Shown here in pieces: positions 27,667 to 36,141 of a stretch of 64,000 bases of DNA (positions are counted from its first letter, which is position 1; every line of letters begins with the position of its first letter). A program made the translations under genes and the position numbers. The stretch spans positions 659,928-723,927 of the forward strand of contig NZ_JH719392.1 in NCBI RefSeq assembly GCF_000271845.1, in the 5' to 3' direction. The notes below the pieces were generated by a model that was not told the DNA's origin, searched no databases, and saw nothing but the letters and a program-made list of their open reading frames with translations. This DNA comes from Rhizobium leguminosarum bv. trifolii WSM2297. GTDB taxonomy: Bacteria; Pseudomonadota; Alphaproteobacteria; Rhizobiales; Rhizobiaceae.

Positions 27667-29666
27667 TCCGTCACCTCCCGCAGGAGGCGCAGGATTTCCT
27701 CTTCCGCCTTTTTCAGGTCCGCGTCGATGTCGACAAGCTTGCGAGGCGGCGTGAACTGATAGAAGTGGCGGTTGAAGTTGATCTCGTAGCCGACCTTGTC
27801 TTTGCTACGGTCCATCCAGGCATCGGGCACGTGTGGCAGCACCTCACGTGCGAAGTAAGCGTCGATATCCTCTTTCAGCGGGATGTTCTCGAAATCGCGC
27901 AGGTCGGGGTCCGCCTCGAAGCTTTTCCCAGACTTCACTTGCTTGGCCTCGGTATCCTTCACGGTGAACACGTTGCGGAAAAGCTTGACCTCGGGCGCAC
28001 GCCAGCGCGACTGCCGCTTCTCCAACAGCTTCTCGATGCTGCCCCAGACCTTGTTCCAGTCCAGTTCCGGTTCGCGCCCCAGCGCCTGGTCGATTGCCTG
28101 GATGTCGTCGAGCAGATGCGCCGCGGCGTCGAGGAAGCGGGCCTTATCCTCGACCGACATCCGGTAGCGCAGCCGAAGGGGACGTTCGATGGTGACGCGG
28201 GTGTAGCCGAAGTCGTCGTTGTCGAAGATCTTTGACTTCGCATTCGGCGCGAACGCCCCATAAAGGCGCACGATCTCGGCGATCTGATCGGGCTCATCCG
28301 GGCGGTCGTCGCCTTCGGGTGCCTTGCCCGCTCCGATCTTGCGACGCTTGTCACCCTGACTGCGGCCCATCGGCATATGTATGTCGCGCGCATCGACTAG
28401 CTGGATAGTGCCCCTGCGATGCGCGGGCTTGTTGTTTGTGACGATCCAGATGTAGGTGCCGATCCCGGTGTTGTAGAACATCTGCTCCGGCAGGGCGACG
28501 ATGGCCTCGAGCATGTCGCGCTCGATGATCCACTTGCGGATATTGCTTTCGCCGCCGCCCGCGCCGCCGGTGAACAGGGGTGAGCCCGAAAATACGATGG
28601 CCGCCCGCGAGCCATACTTCTGCGCCTTGGGATCGACGACTTCGAACTTCGAGATCATGTGCTGCAGGAACAGCAACGAGCCATCGTTTACGCGCGGCAG
28701 GCCTGCGCTCCACGGGCTGCCCTGCGGTGCCTTCTCGTGCCGCCGGACGATTTCCTTCTGCTGCCTCTTCCAGTCCACGCCGAAGGGCGGATTGGCGATG
28801 AAATAGTCGAAGGTCTGGCCCTCGAACTTATCATCGGTGAAGCTGTCGCCGAACTGGACGTTCTCGCCTCCACCGTTGTGGTCGACCTGCTTCATCAGCA
28901 TGTCGGATGCGGCCGTCGCGAAAGCGCGCTTGTTGTAGTCCTGGCCGTAGACGTAGAGCTTCGCGTCCTTGTGGTGATCGCGCATGTATCTTTGCGCTTC
29001 GGCGAGCATGCCTCCCGTGCCACATGCCGGGTCGAGCATGCGCATCACCGTGCCTGGCTTGCTTAGGACGTCGTCGGCATCCATGAAGAGTAGATCGACC
29101 ATGAGGTGGATCACCTCACGCGGCGTGAAATGGTCGCCCGCTGTTTCGTTGGCCAGTTCGTTGAAGCGTCGGATGAGGTTTTCGAATACGAGGCCCATCT
29201 GATCGTTCTTCACCCGGTCGGGATGAAGGTCGACCTTCAAGAACTCCTTGAGCACTAGATAAAGAATGTTCGCTTCATTCATCTTCTCAATTTCGTTGGT
29301 GAATTCGAAATACTCGAAGATCCGGCGAACATTCGCCGAGAAGCCGCTGATGTAGGATTGGAGATGCCCCACGAGATCTGAGGTGTCGCCGATCATCGTT
29401 TCGAACGTCATTGACGAACGGTTGTGGAAGCGGTGCCCAGAAGCTTTGTTCAGCATCCGATCAAGGGCATCATCTTCCAGCTTGCCACCCTTGCGTCGCG
29501 CATATTCCGCCAGAACTGGGCCCTTGGTGTCGGCCAGTACGCAATCAAAGCGGCGCAGAACGACAAGCGGCAGCATGACGCGCTCATACTGCGGCGGGCG
29601 ATAGGGCCCACGGAGGAGGTCAGCGATCTGCCAGATTAAGTTGGCCAGGTCCGAGTGGCTTGCCAT
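27663..29666 (-). CDS. hsdM: type I DNA methyltransferase subunit M
   Basis: The 667-aa HsdM methylates adenine in the recognition sequence. The N-terminal HsdM_N helical domain (ANLIWQIADLLRG, LPLVVLRRFDCVL) is followed by the N6-adenine methylase domain with MLDPACGTGGM (SAM binding) and IANPPFGVDW (catalytic NPPF). The C-terminal tail is coiled and charged. The ATG at 29666 is preceded by AAGGTGG; a frame start at 29684 lacks this. It is the first gene of the operon, so the regulatory region is 29667-30094. Confidence 0.95.
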   Translation of the reverse strand: MASHSDLANLIWQIADLLRGPYRPPQYERVMLPLVVLRRFDCVLADTKGPVLAEYARRKGGKLEDDALDRMLNKASGHRFHNRSSMTFETMIGDTSDLVGHLQSYISGFSANVRRIFEYFEFTNEIEKMNEANILYLVLKEFLKVDLHPDRVKNDQMGLVFENLIRRFNELANETAGDHFTPREVIHLMVDLLFMDADDVLSKPGTVMRMLDPACGTGGMLAEAQRYMRDHHKDAKLYVYGQDYNKRAFATAASDMLMKQVDHNGGGENVQFGDSFTDDKFEGQTFDYFIANPPFGVDWKRQQKEIVRRHEKAPQGSPWSAGLPRVNDGSLLFLQHMISKFEVVDPKAQKYGSRAAIVFSGSPLFTGGAGGGESNIRKWIIERDMLEAIVALPEQMFYNTGIGTYIWIVTNNKPAHRRGTIQLVDARDIHMPMGRSQGDKRRKIGAGKAPEGDDRPDEPDQIAEIVRLYGAFAPNAKSKIFDNDDFGYTRVTIERPLRLRYRMSVEDKARFLDAAAHLLDDIQAIDQALGREPELDWNKVWGSIEKLLEKRQSRWRAPEVKLFRNVFTVKDTEAKQVKSGKSFEADPDLRDFENIPLKEDIDAYFAREVLPHVPDAWMDRSKDKVGYEINFNRHFYQFTPPRKLVDIDADLKKAEEEILRLLREVTE

Positions 29667-30094
29667 GCTATTCCACCTTGCCATTAAGAAGCTTGTTCAT
29701 TCATTCATTCCACGTTCTGCCCAATCGCCTGCATTTGGCGACGAACTAGATACGAAAGCTTGCTTCAAGCTGAGACAAACTCCCTTTCGACATCGATGGT
29801 ATGAGTACCGACGTCACCACCGGCACGCAATGGGAGCGCTTGTGATCACCATGGCGGAGCGCGAGGACAAACGGGGCGAAATGTGACTGGGGACCGTTTT
29901 CGGCAGCAATCGATCGGTGGCGGCGTCGCGCCGAAAGCGGCTGTCAGTATAAGGAATGACCGCATATTTCTTCGCTAGAACGAACACCCTTAGAAAGGCT
30001 CCGTTACATGATGAACGACGCCTATGACGGCGGCAGAACAATGCCGCACAATACGCTCGGTAGTGCCGTAACATCCTCGGCAGAGCGTCTTTCC
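29667..30094. other. 428-bp intergenic region, hsd promoter side, with a repeat-like motif
   Basis: It separates the hsd operon from the DUF6361-PLD operon on the same strand. ACTGGGGACCG with TTTTCGGCAGC at 29886-29907 resembles the motif that follows repeats A, B and D at 38011, 44094 and 53953. Apart from that I recognise no gene; the minus-strand open frame in it has no signature. Confidence 0.5.
29886..29907. repeat. solitary copy of the inverted att-core motif
   Basis: CTGGGGACCG followed by TTTTCGGC closely matches CTGGGGACCG followed by TATTCGGC at 38012-38029. CTGGGGACC is the reverse complement of the GGTCCCCAG core of repeat C. It may mark an older module border. Confidence 0.4.
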
Positions 30095-31591
30095 TCACAA
30101 CACGCGGCACTCTCGCAGCAGGTTTAACGCGGTTTCCAAACGGTCGGGGGTGGCCTCTGGCGGGTTCCCGAGCGTGGTACCCGGCGTTTGGGTCCAACCT
30201 CCTTCATCCATGACAATCCGAAGTCGCAGGATCGTTTTGCCGCGTCCGCGTGCGTCGGCCAGTCCTCGATTAACACACCAGTACGTGTGCTGAGCCATTA
30301 CCCATGTCTCGATGACCCGGACCAAGAAATCCCGCGGAGTAAAATCTCGCCATTGCTCGGCTTCTTTGCGAGCCCGAGCGAGCGGCAGGCGATCAAACGT
30401 CTCGAACTCCAACGCCTCGTCTGGCGCTTCTCGCAAGCTGTGGCGCAATCCGGCGAGAACCGCCACGGCAATCCGATCCCGCGATCGCAAAGCGGCCTTG
30501 ATCAGCTCTAGGACTTTAACCGGGCTCCTGTTCGCCCGCGACGAAAACAGCCAGGTGGAGGCCGTTTCGGGCATCTGCGTCTTGTCTAGCTGCGCAATGA
30601 ATTCATCGGCCAGTGCCTGGCTATGAAGCGGCCCGTCACCGAGCGTTTCAACGGTCCAGAAGAAAAGTCCTTCCAATGCGAGACGGAAAACTTGGCGCAC
30701 TTGGACGGCACGCCAATCGGATGCGATGGCCGGGCGCGTGTCAGAGGCATCCCACGCTTGCGGCGGGTCCGACATGCGCGCCCTGATCTCGTTGACGTCA
30801 TAATCTTCGATGCCCAGATCTTCAGAGCCTGCGCGGATAAGTTCGATCCCGTTTCGACGAGCAGCAGGCGCCTTCGATCCTCCAAGCCGTTCGTAAAATG
30901 CATCACGTTCTAACTTCAGAGGCTTCTCCATTGACCACATCTTACCCCATCGTTCAGCGTCCTCGCGCTTTACCCTTACCCGACCAAATTGACTAAACGC
31001 ACGATGATCGAGTTGGCCTTCAAATTTCCGCTCGAAGGCGTCAAGAACAGGATCGAGCTCCGGCGGGGTACCGAAGACACCTACTCCTTCATCTGCTCTT
31101 TTGATCCAGCCCATTGTTTGCAGGCTGGGCCCATAGTTCAGCGGAGAAATGAGACCCGTCGAATAGCGACGCATGTCCCGCCGGCGCTTCCACTCCTCCC
31201 CGCCGAAAACATAACTTTCAGCATCAAGCAATTCCCGCATTGCGACTGCCCCTGGGAGGTCTGCGTTTGGGTCGACCAAAAACTGTGACCAGGCGTAGAT
31301 TGCTTCAATTCGATCTACGAAGTCGCGCATCTCGAAGTCGGTAGCACCCTTTTTCTTGTCGTTCTCGAGAATACGGCGAACTCGCCGCCATGCCCACGCC
31401 ATGATGACGTAAGGTCGGATATGCCGGGCGACGTTGTTAAGATCCGGAAACACTCGGTCCATCAGCCCAAAATTGATCTGGCGGAGTCCTAGAGGATCGA
31501 CGCCGCCGGGACTTATGCCAATTTTGCTCGCAATCTGCGGCTCCTCTCTGGAAGCCGCTTCCTCAAGAAGTTCGGTAACCGACATCGGCAT
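30095..31591 (-). CDS. DUF6361-like protein, partner of a PLD nuclease
   Basis: This 498-aa protein has an N-terminal part reading DPLGLRQINFGLMDRVFPDL and ARHIRPYVIMAWAWRRV. This resembles the opening of DUF6361 proteins (a RDxxxDLLFPG... RARYFLFxPW pattern). The middle contains FGGEEWKRRRDMRRYSTGL, and a late region EQWRDFTPRDFLVRVIETWV. There is no recognisable nuclease or ATPase motif, signal peptide or membrane segment. The ATG at 31591 overlaps the PLD stop by one base (TGATG), so the two are translationally coupled. DUF6361 proteins recur beside PLD nucleases in defence-rich DNA; the function is unknown. Confidence 0.6.
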   Translation of the reverse strand: MPMSVTELLEEAASREEPQIASKIGISPGGVDPLGLRQINFGLMDRVFPDLNNVARHIRPYVIMAWAWRRVRRILENDKKKGATDFEMRDFVDRIEAIYAWSQFLVDPNADLPGAVAMRELLDAESYVFGGEEWKRRRDMRRYSTGLISPLNYGPSLQTMGWIKRADEGVGVFGTPPELDPVLDAFERKFEGQLDHRAFSQFGRVRVKREDAERWGKMWSMEKPLKLERDAFYERLGGSKAPAARRNGIELIRAGSEDLGIEDYDVNEIRARMSDPPQAWDASDTRPAIASDWRAVQVRQVFRLALEGLFFWTVETLGDGPLHSQALADEFIAQLDKTQMPETASTWLFSSRANRSPVKVLELIKAALRSRDRIAVAVLAGLRHSLREAPDEALEFETFDRLPLARARKEAEQWRDFTPRDFLVRVIETWVMAQHTYWCVNRGLADARGRGKTILRLRIVMDEGGWTQTPGTTLGNPPEATPDRLETALNLLRECRVL

Positions 31592-33966
31592 CAGATTTCC
31601 TCGCATAGAATAATACGACCGCAACATTCAGTGACGCCGAGCTGACGGAGGTCGGCGGAGCGTGCCAACGGCAAATTCATGCGACAACGCGGGCAGCCGG
31701 AGGGCCGCTTCTTGAAGACCGAGAACTTGCTGAAAAGGTCTCGATCGGTCAGGGCCTTCTTAAGCTTTTCCCATTGGTCCGACTTCGACAAGAGCACGGA
31801 TCCTTCAAAAGGCATCCCTAAGGTGGCCGCAAGCAGATAGGCACAAACTTCCTCGCCACCGGTCTTGGAGCGGACGATGCATTCGATGAACTCCGCAGGA
31901 TTGAAATCCTGCGTAAGCAACTCCATAAAGACCGGTATGGTCTCGAAGATGCCGGGGGTCAGCGTGCTTGGATCAACGCCGCGAAGTAGCAGGGCACGCC
32001 TCGCCCTTCCAGCGCCATTTGGCGCGACATCCGTCCCGTAGTATACTAAGAAGGCCGCCAACGCCTGATCAGCGGCCGAGCCGGTGAACGACGTTATTGC
32101 GGGCAGCAACTGACTAATCCACGATCGTACCTTTGCAGACGGCGGTCGTATTCGATCAGCGACGAAATGCGTCAGCGTGAGGGCAAGAAAGGGATCTGCT
32201 GCAGGACTTTCCGAGTCGAGCATCTTAGGAAGCAGGGCCTCGAAATGCTCGATCGACTTTGCATTCTGCTGATCATTTTCCCGAGTGCGCTTCGCGTTTG
32301 TTTTCTTACCGTCGTCGGTGGCGTCGTCATCTCTTTCGGAGTCCCAAGGCCCGCGCGGTGTCGAGAATGCCGACCGCAGCAATGCCATCGCGTTCTTCCA
32401 AGCGGCGGAGCCGTTCGCGCTGTCTCCGCCGCGAATATCTTCAATCGAACCCTCGAGGCTTCCAAGGTTCACGAATGTCGCAGTCTCGCTTTCGTGGCCC
32501 CCCGCAGAAGCCGCTGATTCCTTCGCAACGCGAGGCAATCTCTTAGGATCCTCACGAAACCATGCCAACACAGCTGCAACGTCTGCTGGGGTTTCATTGC
32601 CTGCAAGGACTGCGAACAGACGGGTCGCCATTGGACCCACCCTTCGCACCAGCTCTGTTGCGGCAGTGATGGCAACGAACCCTTCGACCACTGTCTCTTG
32701 CTGCTCTAGCCGAAGAACAAGACGCCCAATTTCCCAAGCGTCCTGTTCGAGGCCATACGCCTCAATGCTCAGGCGGCCGGTAGCATCGATGTTAGCATAG
32801 CCAAGCTCGCGAGTTTTCCGAACTGTTCGCACGCAGACTTTCACTCGCCCACGGACTTTAGGGGTGATGACGGTGGCTTTGATCGCGCCGCTATCAAGCG
32901 AAGCCCGGAGAATACCGACACTGCCTGTGATCTCCTCGCCTTCGTCTGCCGCCTTGGTGCCTGGCCGTTGCGGGACGTCTGCGGAAGACGTCTTCCATCC
33001 TATGAATGTTTGTCGTTGGATACGAAGGACCGACGCCTCGACGTTTGCCCCGAACAGCCCAGCATGTGTGCTGTTGGCGCTGCCGGCTACCAACAGCCTC
33101 CCCCGTTGGCACAGGATCTCGATCGACTTTGCGTGAAGAAGACGGCCATCAGCCTTGAACGGTAGCGAGACTTCGACTGCGTCGCGTTTGCGTTTTCCCT
33201 CGAACGGCCACGAGACCGCTCCGATACCGCGAACGTTGCCATCTTCGTGAACGTGTAGCCGAACATCGTCGCACGACAACAAGTCGGAAAAAGCGTCGAC
33301 TCCGCGTCCGTCAAGGTCGTGGTATGGGGATACGAAAGTGATCCTTCGGGCACCGCCGAGTTCATCAGCGAACCGCGCGATCTCCGAGCCGATGGAGCCG
33401 CCGACGCTGTGGATGACTCGTACCGCGCCAGTCCTTGGTCCGGTACGGTTCGCAGCGCGAAGAGTCTCTGCCAATCGAATGAAAGCAGGGCCTGCCTCCG
33501 TCTGAATGCGTTCAGACATGGCGAGAAGCTCGAACATGTCTGCCGCGTCGGCCATGGCGTCTGAAGCGAAACTTGGATGGAGGTGTTCTACAACCTCCAG
33601 ATTGCCTCCCCAGCCGCCAAACGTGAGGTTACCCGAACCGACGAGAACATGGGCGTCGTGCGCAGACGCGAAGACACTTATCTTTGGATGAAAGACGCCC
33701 GTTGTGCAGCCGACTGGCTCGATGTCGTAGTCGCGACCCGCACGTCGAGCGCCTTCCTCGCTCAGTCCCGATCGCACCCCTTCGGGATCGGCGAGGATTA
33801 GAGCCGACCGACTGCCGCCTCGGACTAGACGATCAAGGACAACTGCCTCGAAAAACGACAGACTCAACGCATAGGTCGTAAACGCGACGCGTTCCCACGG
33901 CGCTGCCGATACCAAGTCTAACGGATTCAAGAATTCTCCCTCTAAGCCAACTCGAAAGTCTGCCAC
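31591..33966 (-). CDS. phospholipase D-family nuclease with C-terminal zinc finger
   Basis: The 791-aa protein carries two HKD half-sites. FHPKISVF followed by LVGSGNLTFGG lies near residue 92, and LLHAKSIEI followed by LVAGSANSTHAG near 280. Together they form one phosphodiesterase active site as in PLD nucleases. A long helical middle has no known motif. The C-terminus (758-791) has a CPRC ... TECCG ... LC cluster that should bind zinc. No helicase motifs are present. The likely start is the GTG at 33966. It is the first gene of a two-gene operon with the DUF6361-like gene and is divergent from the TIR gene. DNA or RNA cleavage during phage infection is inference. Confidence 0.75.
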   Translation of the reverse strand: MADFRVGLEGEFLNPLDLVSAAPWERVAFTTYALSLSFFEAVVLDRLVRGGSRSALILADPEGVRSGLSEEGARRAGRDYDIEPVGCTTGVFHPKISVFASAHDAHVLVGSGNLTFGGWGGNLEVVEHLHPSFASDAMADAADMFELLAMSERIQTEAGPAFIRLAETLRAANRTGPRTGAVRVIHSVGGSIGSEIARFADELGGARRITFVSPYHDLDGRGVDAFSDLLSCDDVRLHVHEDGNVRGIGAVSWPFEGKRKRDAVEVSLPFKADGRLLHAKSIEILCQRGRLLVAGSANSTHAGLFGANVEASVLRIQRQTFIGWKTSSADVPQRPGTKAADEGEEITGSVGILRASLDSGAIKATVITPKVRGRVKVCVRTVRKTRELGYANIDATGRLSIEAYGLEQDAWEIGRLVLRLEQQETVVEGFVAITAATELVRRVGPMATRLFAVLAGNETPADVAAVLAWFREDPKRLPRVAKESAASAGGHESETATFVNLGSLEGSIEDIRGGDSANGSAAWKNAMALLRSAFSTPRGPWDSERDDDATDDGKKTNAKRTRENDQQNAKSIEHFEALLPKMLDSESPAADPFLALTLTHFVADRIRPPSAKVRSWISQLLPAITSFTGSAADQALAAFLVYYGTDVAPNGAGRARRALLLRGVDPSTLTPGIFETIPVFMELLTQDFNPAEFIECIVRSKTGGEEVCAYLLAATLGMPFEGSVLLSKSDQWEKLKKALTDRDLFSKFSVFKKRPSGCPRCRMNLPLARSADLRQLGVTECCGRIILCEEI

Positions 33967-34207
33967 TGCAATACGATCGAGCGAATACTGTAATCGCTAT
34001 GATTGTTTATATTTACCCGCAACGCAACTCGATTTGAGAGGATCCACCCACGACGATGCTTCACGTCCGTTGTGGCGGGGACGCCTTGTTCCTGCAGGAT
34101 GGAGACGCTGAAGGTGAACGGTGGAATACGTGTACAAATCTCGCCTAGCTACTTGGTGGCGAGCTGTTAGAAGCCTATATTTTAGTCTCTGCAGACGAAT
34201 ATTAAAT

Positions 34208-35161
34208 ATGAGGTCTGAGTTGGCTGTCACCGCTTTCATTTCATACTCGCATGCCGACACGAAGCATCTGGAAAGACTTCATAAGCATATGGCTCAACTG
34301 CTCAGGGACGGTGTCTTCGAGACGTGGACTGACCACGCGATTGTACCGGGATCAAACCTCGACAACGAAGTATTCACGGCATTGCGTGCTAGCCGAGTCT
34401 TTATCGCCTTGGTCAGCCCTGATTACCTCGCTTCGAATTATTGCTACGAAAAGGAATTCGAGGCCGCGCAAAAGCTTGAAGCCGAGGGCCTCCTTCACAT
34501 CGTGCCGGTGATCGTAGAAGCCTGCGACTGGCTCTCGTCGCCTCTAAAGAGTCGGATGGCGCTGCCGAAGGACGGCAAGCCGATCCCGGAGTGGACGAAC
34601 GAGAATGTTGCATACCTAAATGTCATCCAAGGCCTCCGTGCAGTAGCGACATCCATGCACAAGAAGACTTCAGGTCCGACTGGCGAACGGGACGCACAGG
34701 AAGTGGGTGGTCGCCGCCTGAAGGTCAAGCAAGAGTTCGACACCATCCAACGGCGAGATTTCGCAGACGAGGCCTTCCGTGTCATCCAGGATTATTTCAA
34801 GACCTCATGCGAGGAACTGAATCAGGCCGAGGACCTTCGGGCCCGCTTTGAAAAAATGAGTGACAATTCATTCACGTGCACTGTCGTGAACCGTGGCTAC
34901 AAAGGCGGCCGTGACGCGCACATCACGGTCCACAACAGCAAGGGCGGCCGTCATCACTTCGGCGACATCAATTACTCATGGCAGTCCCATGGCGAGTCAA
35001 ACACGTCAAACGGTCATGTCCAAGTCGACGCCGACGAGTACAACATGTTCCTCTCGCTGAACGATTTCATGAGCAGCGAGAAGAAACGTTACGACGCGAA
35101 ACAGGTCGCCGATGTCCTCTGGCTCGAATTCACCAACCAGGCAGGGATCGAATATGCCTGA
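34208..35161 (+). CDS. TIR-domain effector protein
   Basis: The 317-aa protein begins with a TIR domain (residues about 6-150): TAFISYSHADTKHLERLHKH, then VFIALVSPDYLASNYCYEKE. E83, four residues after C79, matches the catalytic Glu of NAD-degrading bacterial TIRs. The C-terminal half (about 190-317) is an unrecognised globular domain with TCTVVNRGYKGGRDAHITVH and HHFGDINYSW, rich in beta strands and possibly the sensor. The ATG at 34208 is chosen at the start of TIR homology; the longer frame adds a basic leader without support. The zinc-ribbon gene overlaps its end. NAD depletion as the toxic output is inferred from the family. Confidence 0.82.
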   Translation: MRSELAVTAFISYSHADTKHLERLHKHMAQLLRDGVFETWTDHAIVPGSNLDNEVFTALRASRVFIALVSPDYLASNYCYEKEFEAAQKLEAEGLLHIVPVIVEACDWLSSPLKSRMALPKDGKPIPEWTNENVAYLNVIQGLRAVATSMHKKTSGPTGERDAQEVGGRRLKVKQEFDTIQRRDFADEAFRVIQDYFKTSCEELNQAEDLRARFEKMSDNSFTCTVVNRGYKGGRDAHITVHNSKGGRHHFGDINYSWQSHGESNTSNGHVQVDADEYNMFLSLNDFMSSEKKRYDAKQVADVLWLEFTNQAGIEYA

Positions 35162-35363
35162 GGTGAAGCGCTTCCAATGCCTGAACTGCGGTCATCGCTT
35201 CGAGATTGACGTATTGGCGCCGGATGAGAAGAAGGAGGCAAAGAGGAAGGACGAGTCGGTCTACCCGGTGGCCTGCCCGAAGTGCCGCCGGACCGACGTA
35301 AGGGACGGCTGGGGCTATGGGGCCGTAAGCGGACCGGCGTCTTTCACGTCAGAAATGAGTTAA
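35154..35363 (+). CDS. small zinc-ribbon protein coupled to the TIR gene
   Basis: This 69-aa protein has FQCLNCGHRF near the N-terminus and YPVACPKCRRTDV further on, two CxxC knuckles forming a single zinc ribbon. A charged EKKEAKRKDE linker separates them. The ATG at 35154 lies inside the last codons of the TIR gene (8-nt overlap), so the two are coupled. It could bind nucleic acid or the TIR protein as inhibitor or sensor. No such TIR-ribbon pair is known to me by name. Confidence 0.72.
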   Translation: MPEVKRFQCLNCGHRFEIDVLAPDEKKEAKRKDESVYPVACPKCRRTDVRDGWGYGAVSGPASFTSEMS

Positions 35364-35400
35364 GCAGCCGTTTGGTGCCCAATTTTTTCAGCCGCGCCCG

Positions 35401-36069
35401 TTAGAAGGTGTGCAGTTTGGTGATCTTTGAGAGGTTGCCGACATGGAGGATCAGCGGATCGGTCGCGGTCGTGCCAACGGTCACTTCGCCACCATCCTTT
35501 TCGAAGGCGCATTCGACATTCTCGACCGCAAACGCGCCCTTTCGGCCCATAACGATCCGATGTTCCTTCTGCCATGCCCAGCCCTCCGGCTTGATGAAAG
35601 CAACCCGCTCCGGGAGCGCCCAGTCGGCGTTGGGCGCCGCCGTCAGTTTCTGGTAGTCGACCTCACGACTATATACGCCCCTGCGGTCAAGTTTTGAACG
35701 CAGCCGAACATGCATCGATATTCGGCCAAGCAGGCGGTTCGGCTCTTTGACCTCGACACAGAATGGGCATTCGAACTTCGCAGCGATCTCGGGCGACAGC
35801 TCAGTGCTCAGGCAATAGACAAAAATGTCGTCAACCCGGACCGAAGCGTGGAACCGCCAGCCGGGCGGCATCTCAACGACATCGCCATTTTCCTTCGTGA
35901 GCACTAGGCCCTCTTCAGGCTCGTAGCGTAGCTTGCCGTCGTCCGGGTCGCCGCGCACCAAGTCGTCTTCGTAGGCGCGGAAGTAGCCCAGGGGGCGCGC
36001 GAAAATCTGGCCCTTGTCGATCAGCGCGCGGGCGTAAGCTTCCTCGGCAAGATACTTATAGAGAGACAT
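35401..36069 (-). CDS. 222-aa protein of unknown function, linked to the AlbA gene
   Basis: I cannot assign a family with certainty. The sequence opens MSLYKYLAEEAYARALIDKG, then ARPLGYFRAYEDDLVRGDPDDG. This looks like the start of DUF2971-type proteins found in mobile DNA. A CPFC pair lies near residue 100, and the C-terminus is compact and beta-rich. There are no membrane segments. It lies 72 bp downstream of the AlbA-domain gene on the same strand, hence probably in one operon, and is convergent with the TIR pair. Confidence 0.6.
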   Translation of the reverse strand: MSLYKYLAEEAYARALIDKGQIFARPLGYFRAYEDDLVRGDPDDGKLRYEPEEGLVLTKENGDVVEMPPGWRFHASVRVDDIFVYCLSTELSPEIAAKFECPFCVEVKEPNRLLGRISMHVRLRSKLDRRGVYSREVDYQKLTAAPNADWALPERVAFIKPEGWAWQKEHRIVMGRKGAFAVENVECAFEKDGGEVTVGTTATDPLILHVGNLSKITKLHTF

Positions 36070-36141
36070 CGTAGCTTCGCTGCAATTTCACGCCACTTTG
36101 GGCGGTCGGCCAGCCGTCGATCGCAAGCGCTAGAACAAAGC

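Noticed and set aside
21490..29666. Retron-associated Septu
   Set aside because: PtuA and PtuB are present, but there is no reverse transcriptase gene or msr/msd-like structure. The space between the genes is zero.
30095..33966. DISARM, BREX or Mokosh assignment for the PLD locus
   Set aside because: The signature helicase, DUF1998, PglZ or methylase partners are absent from this operon.
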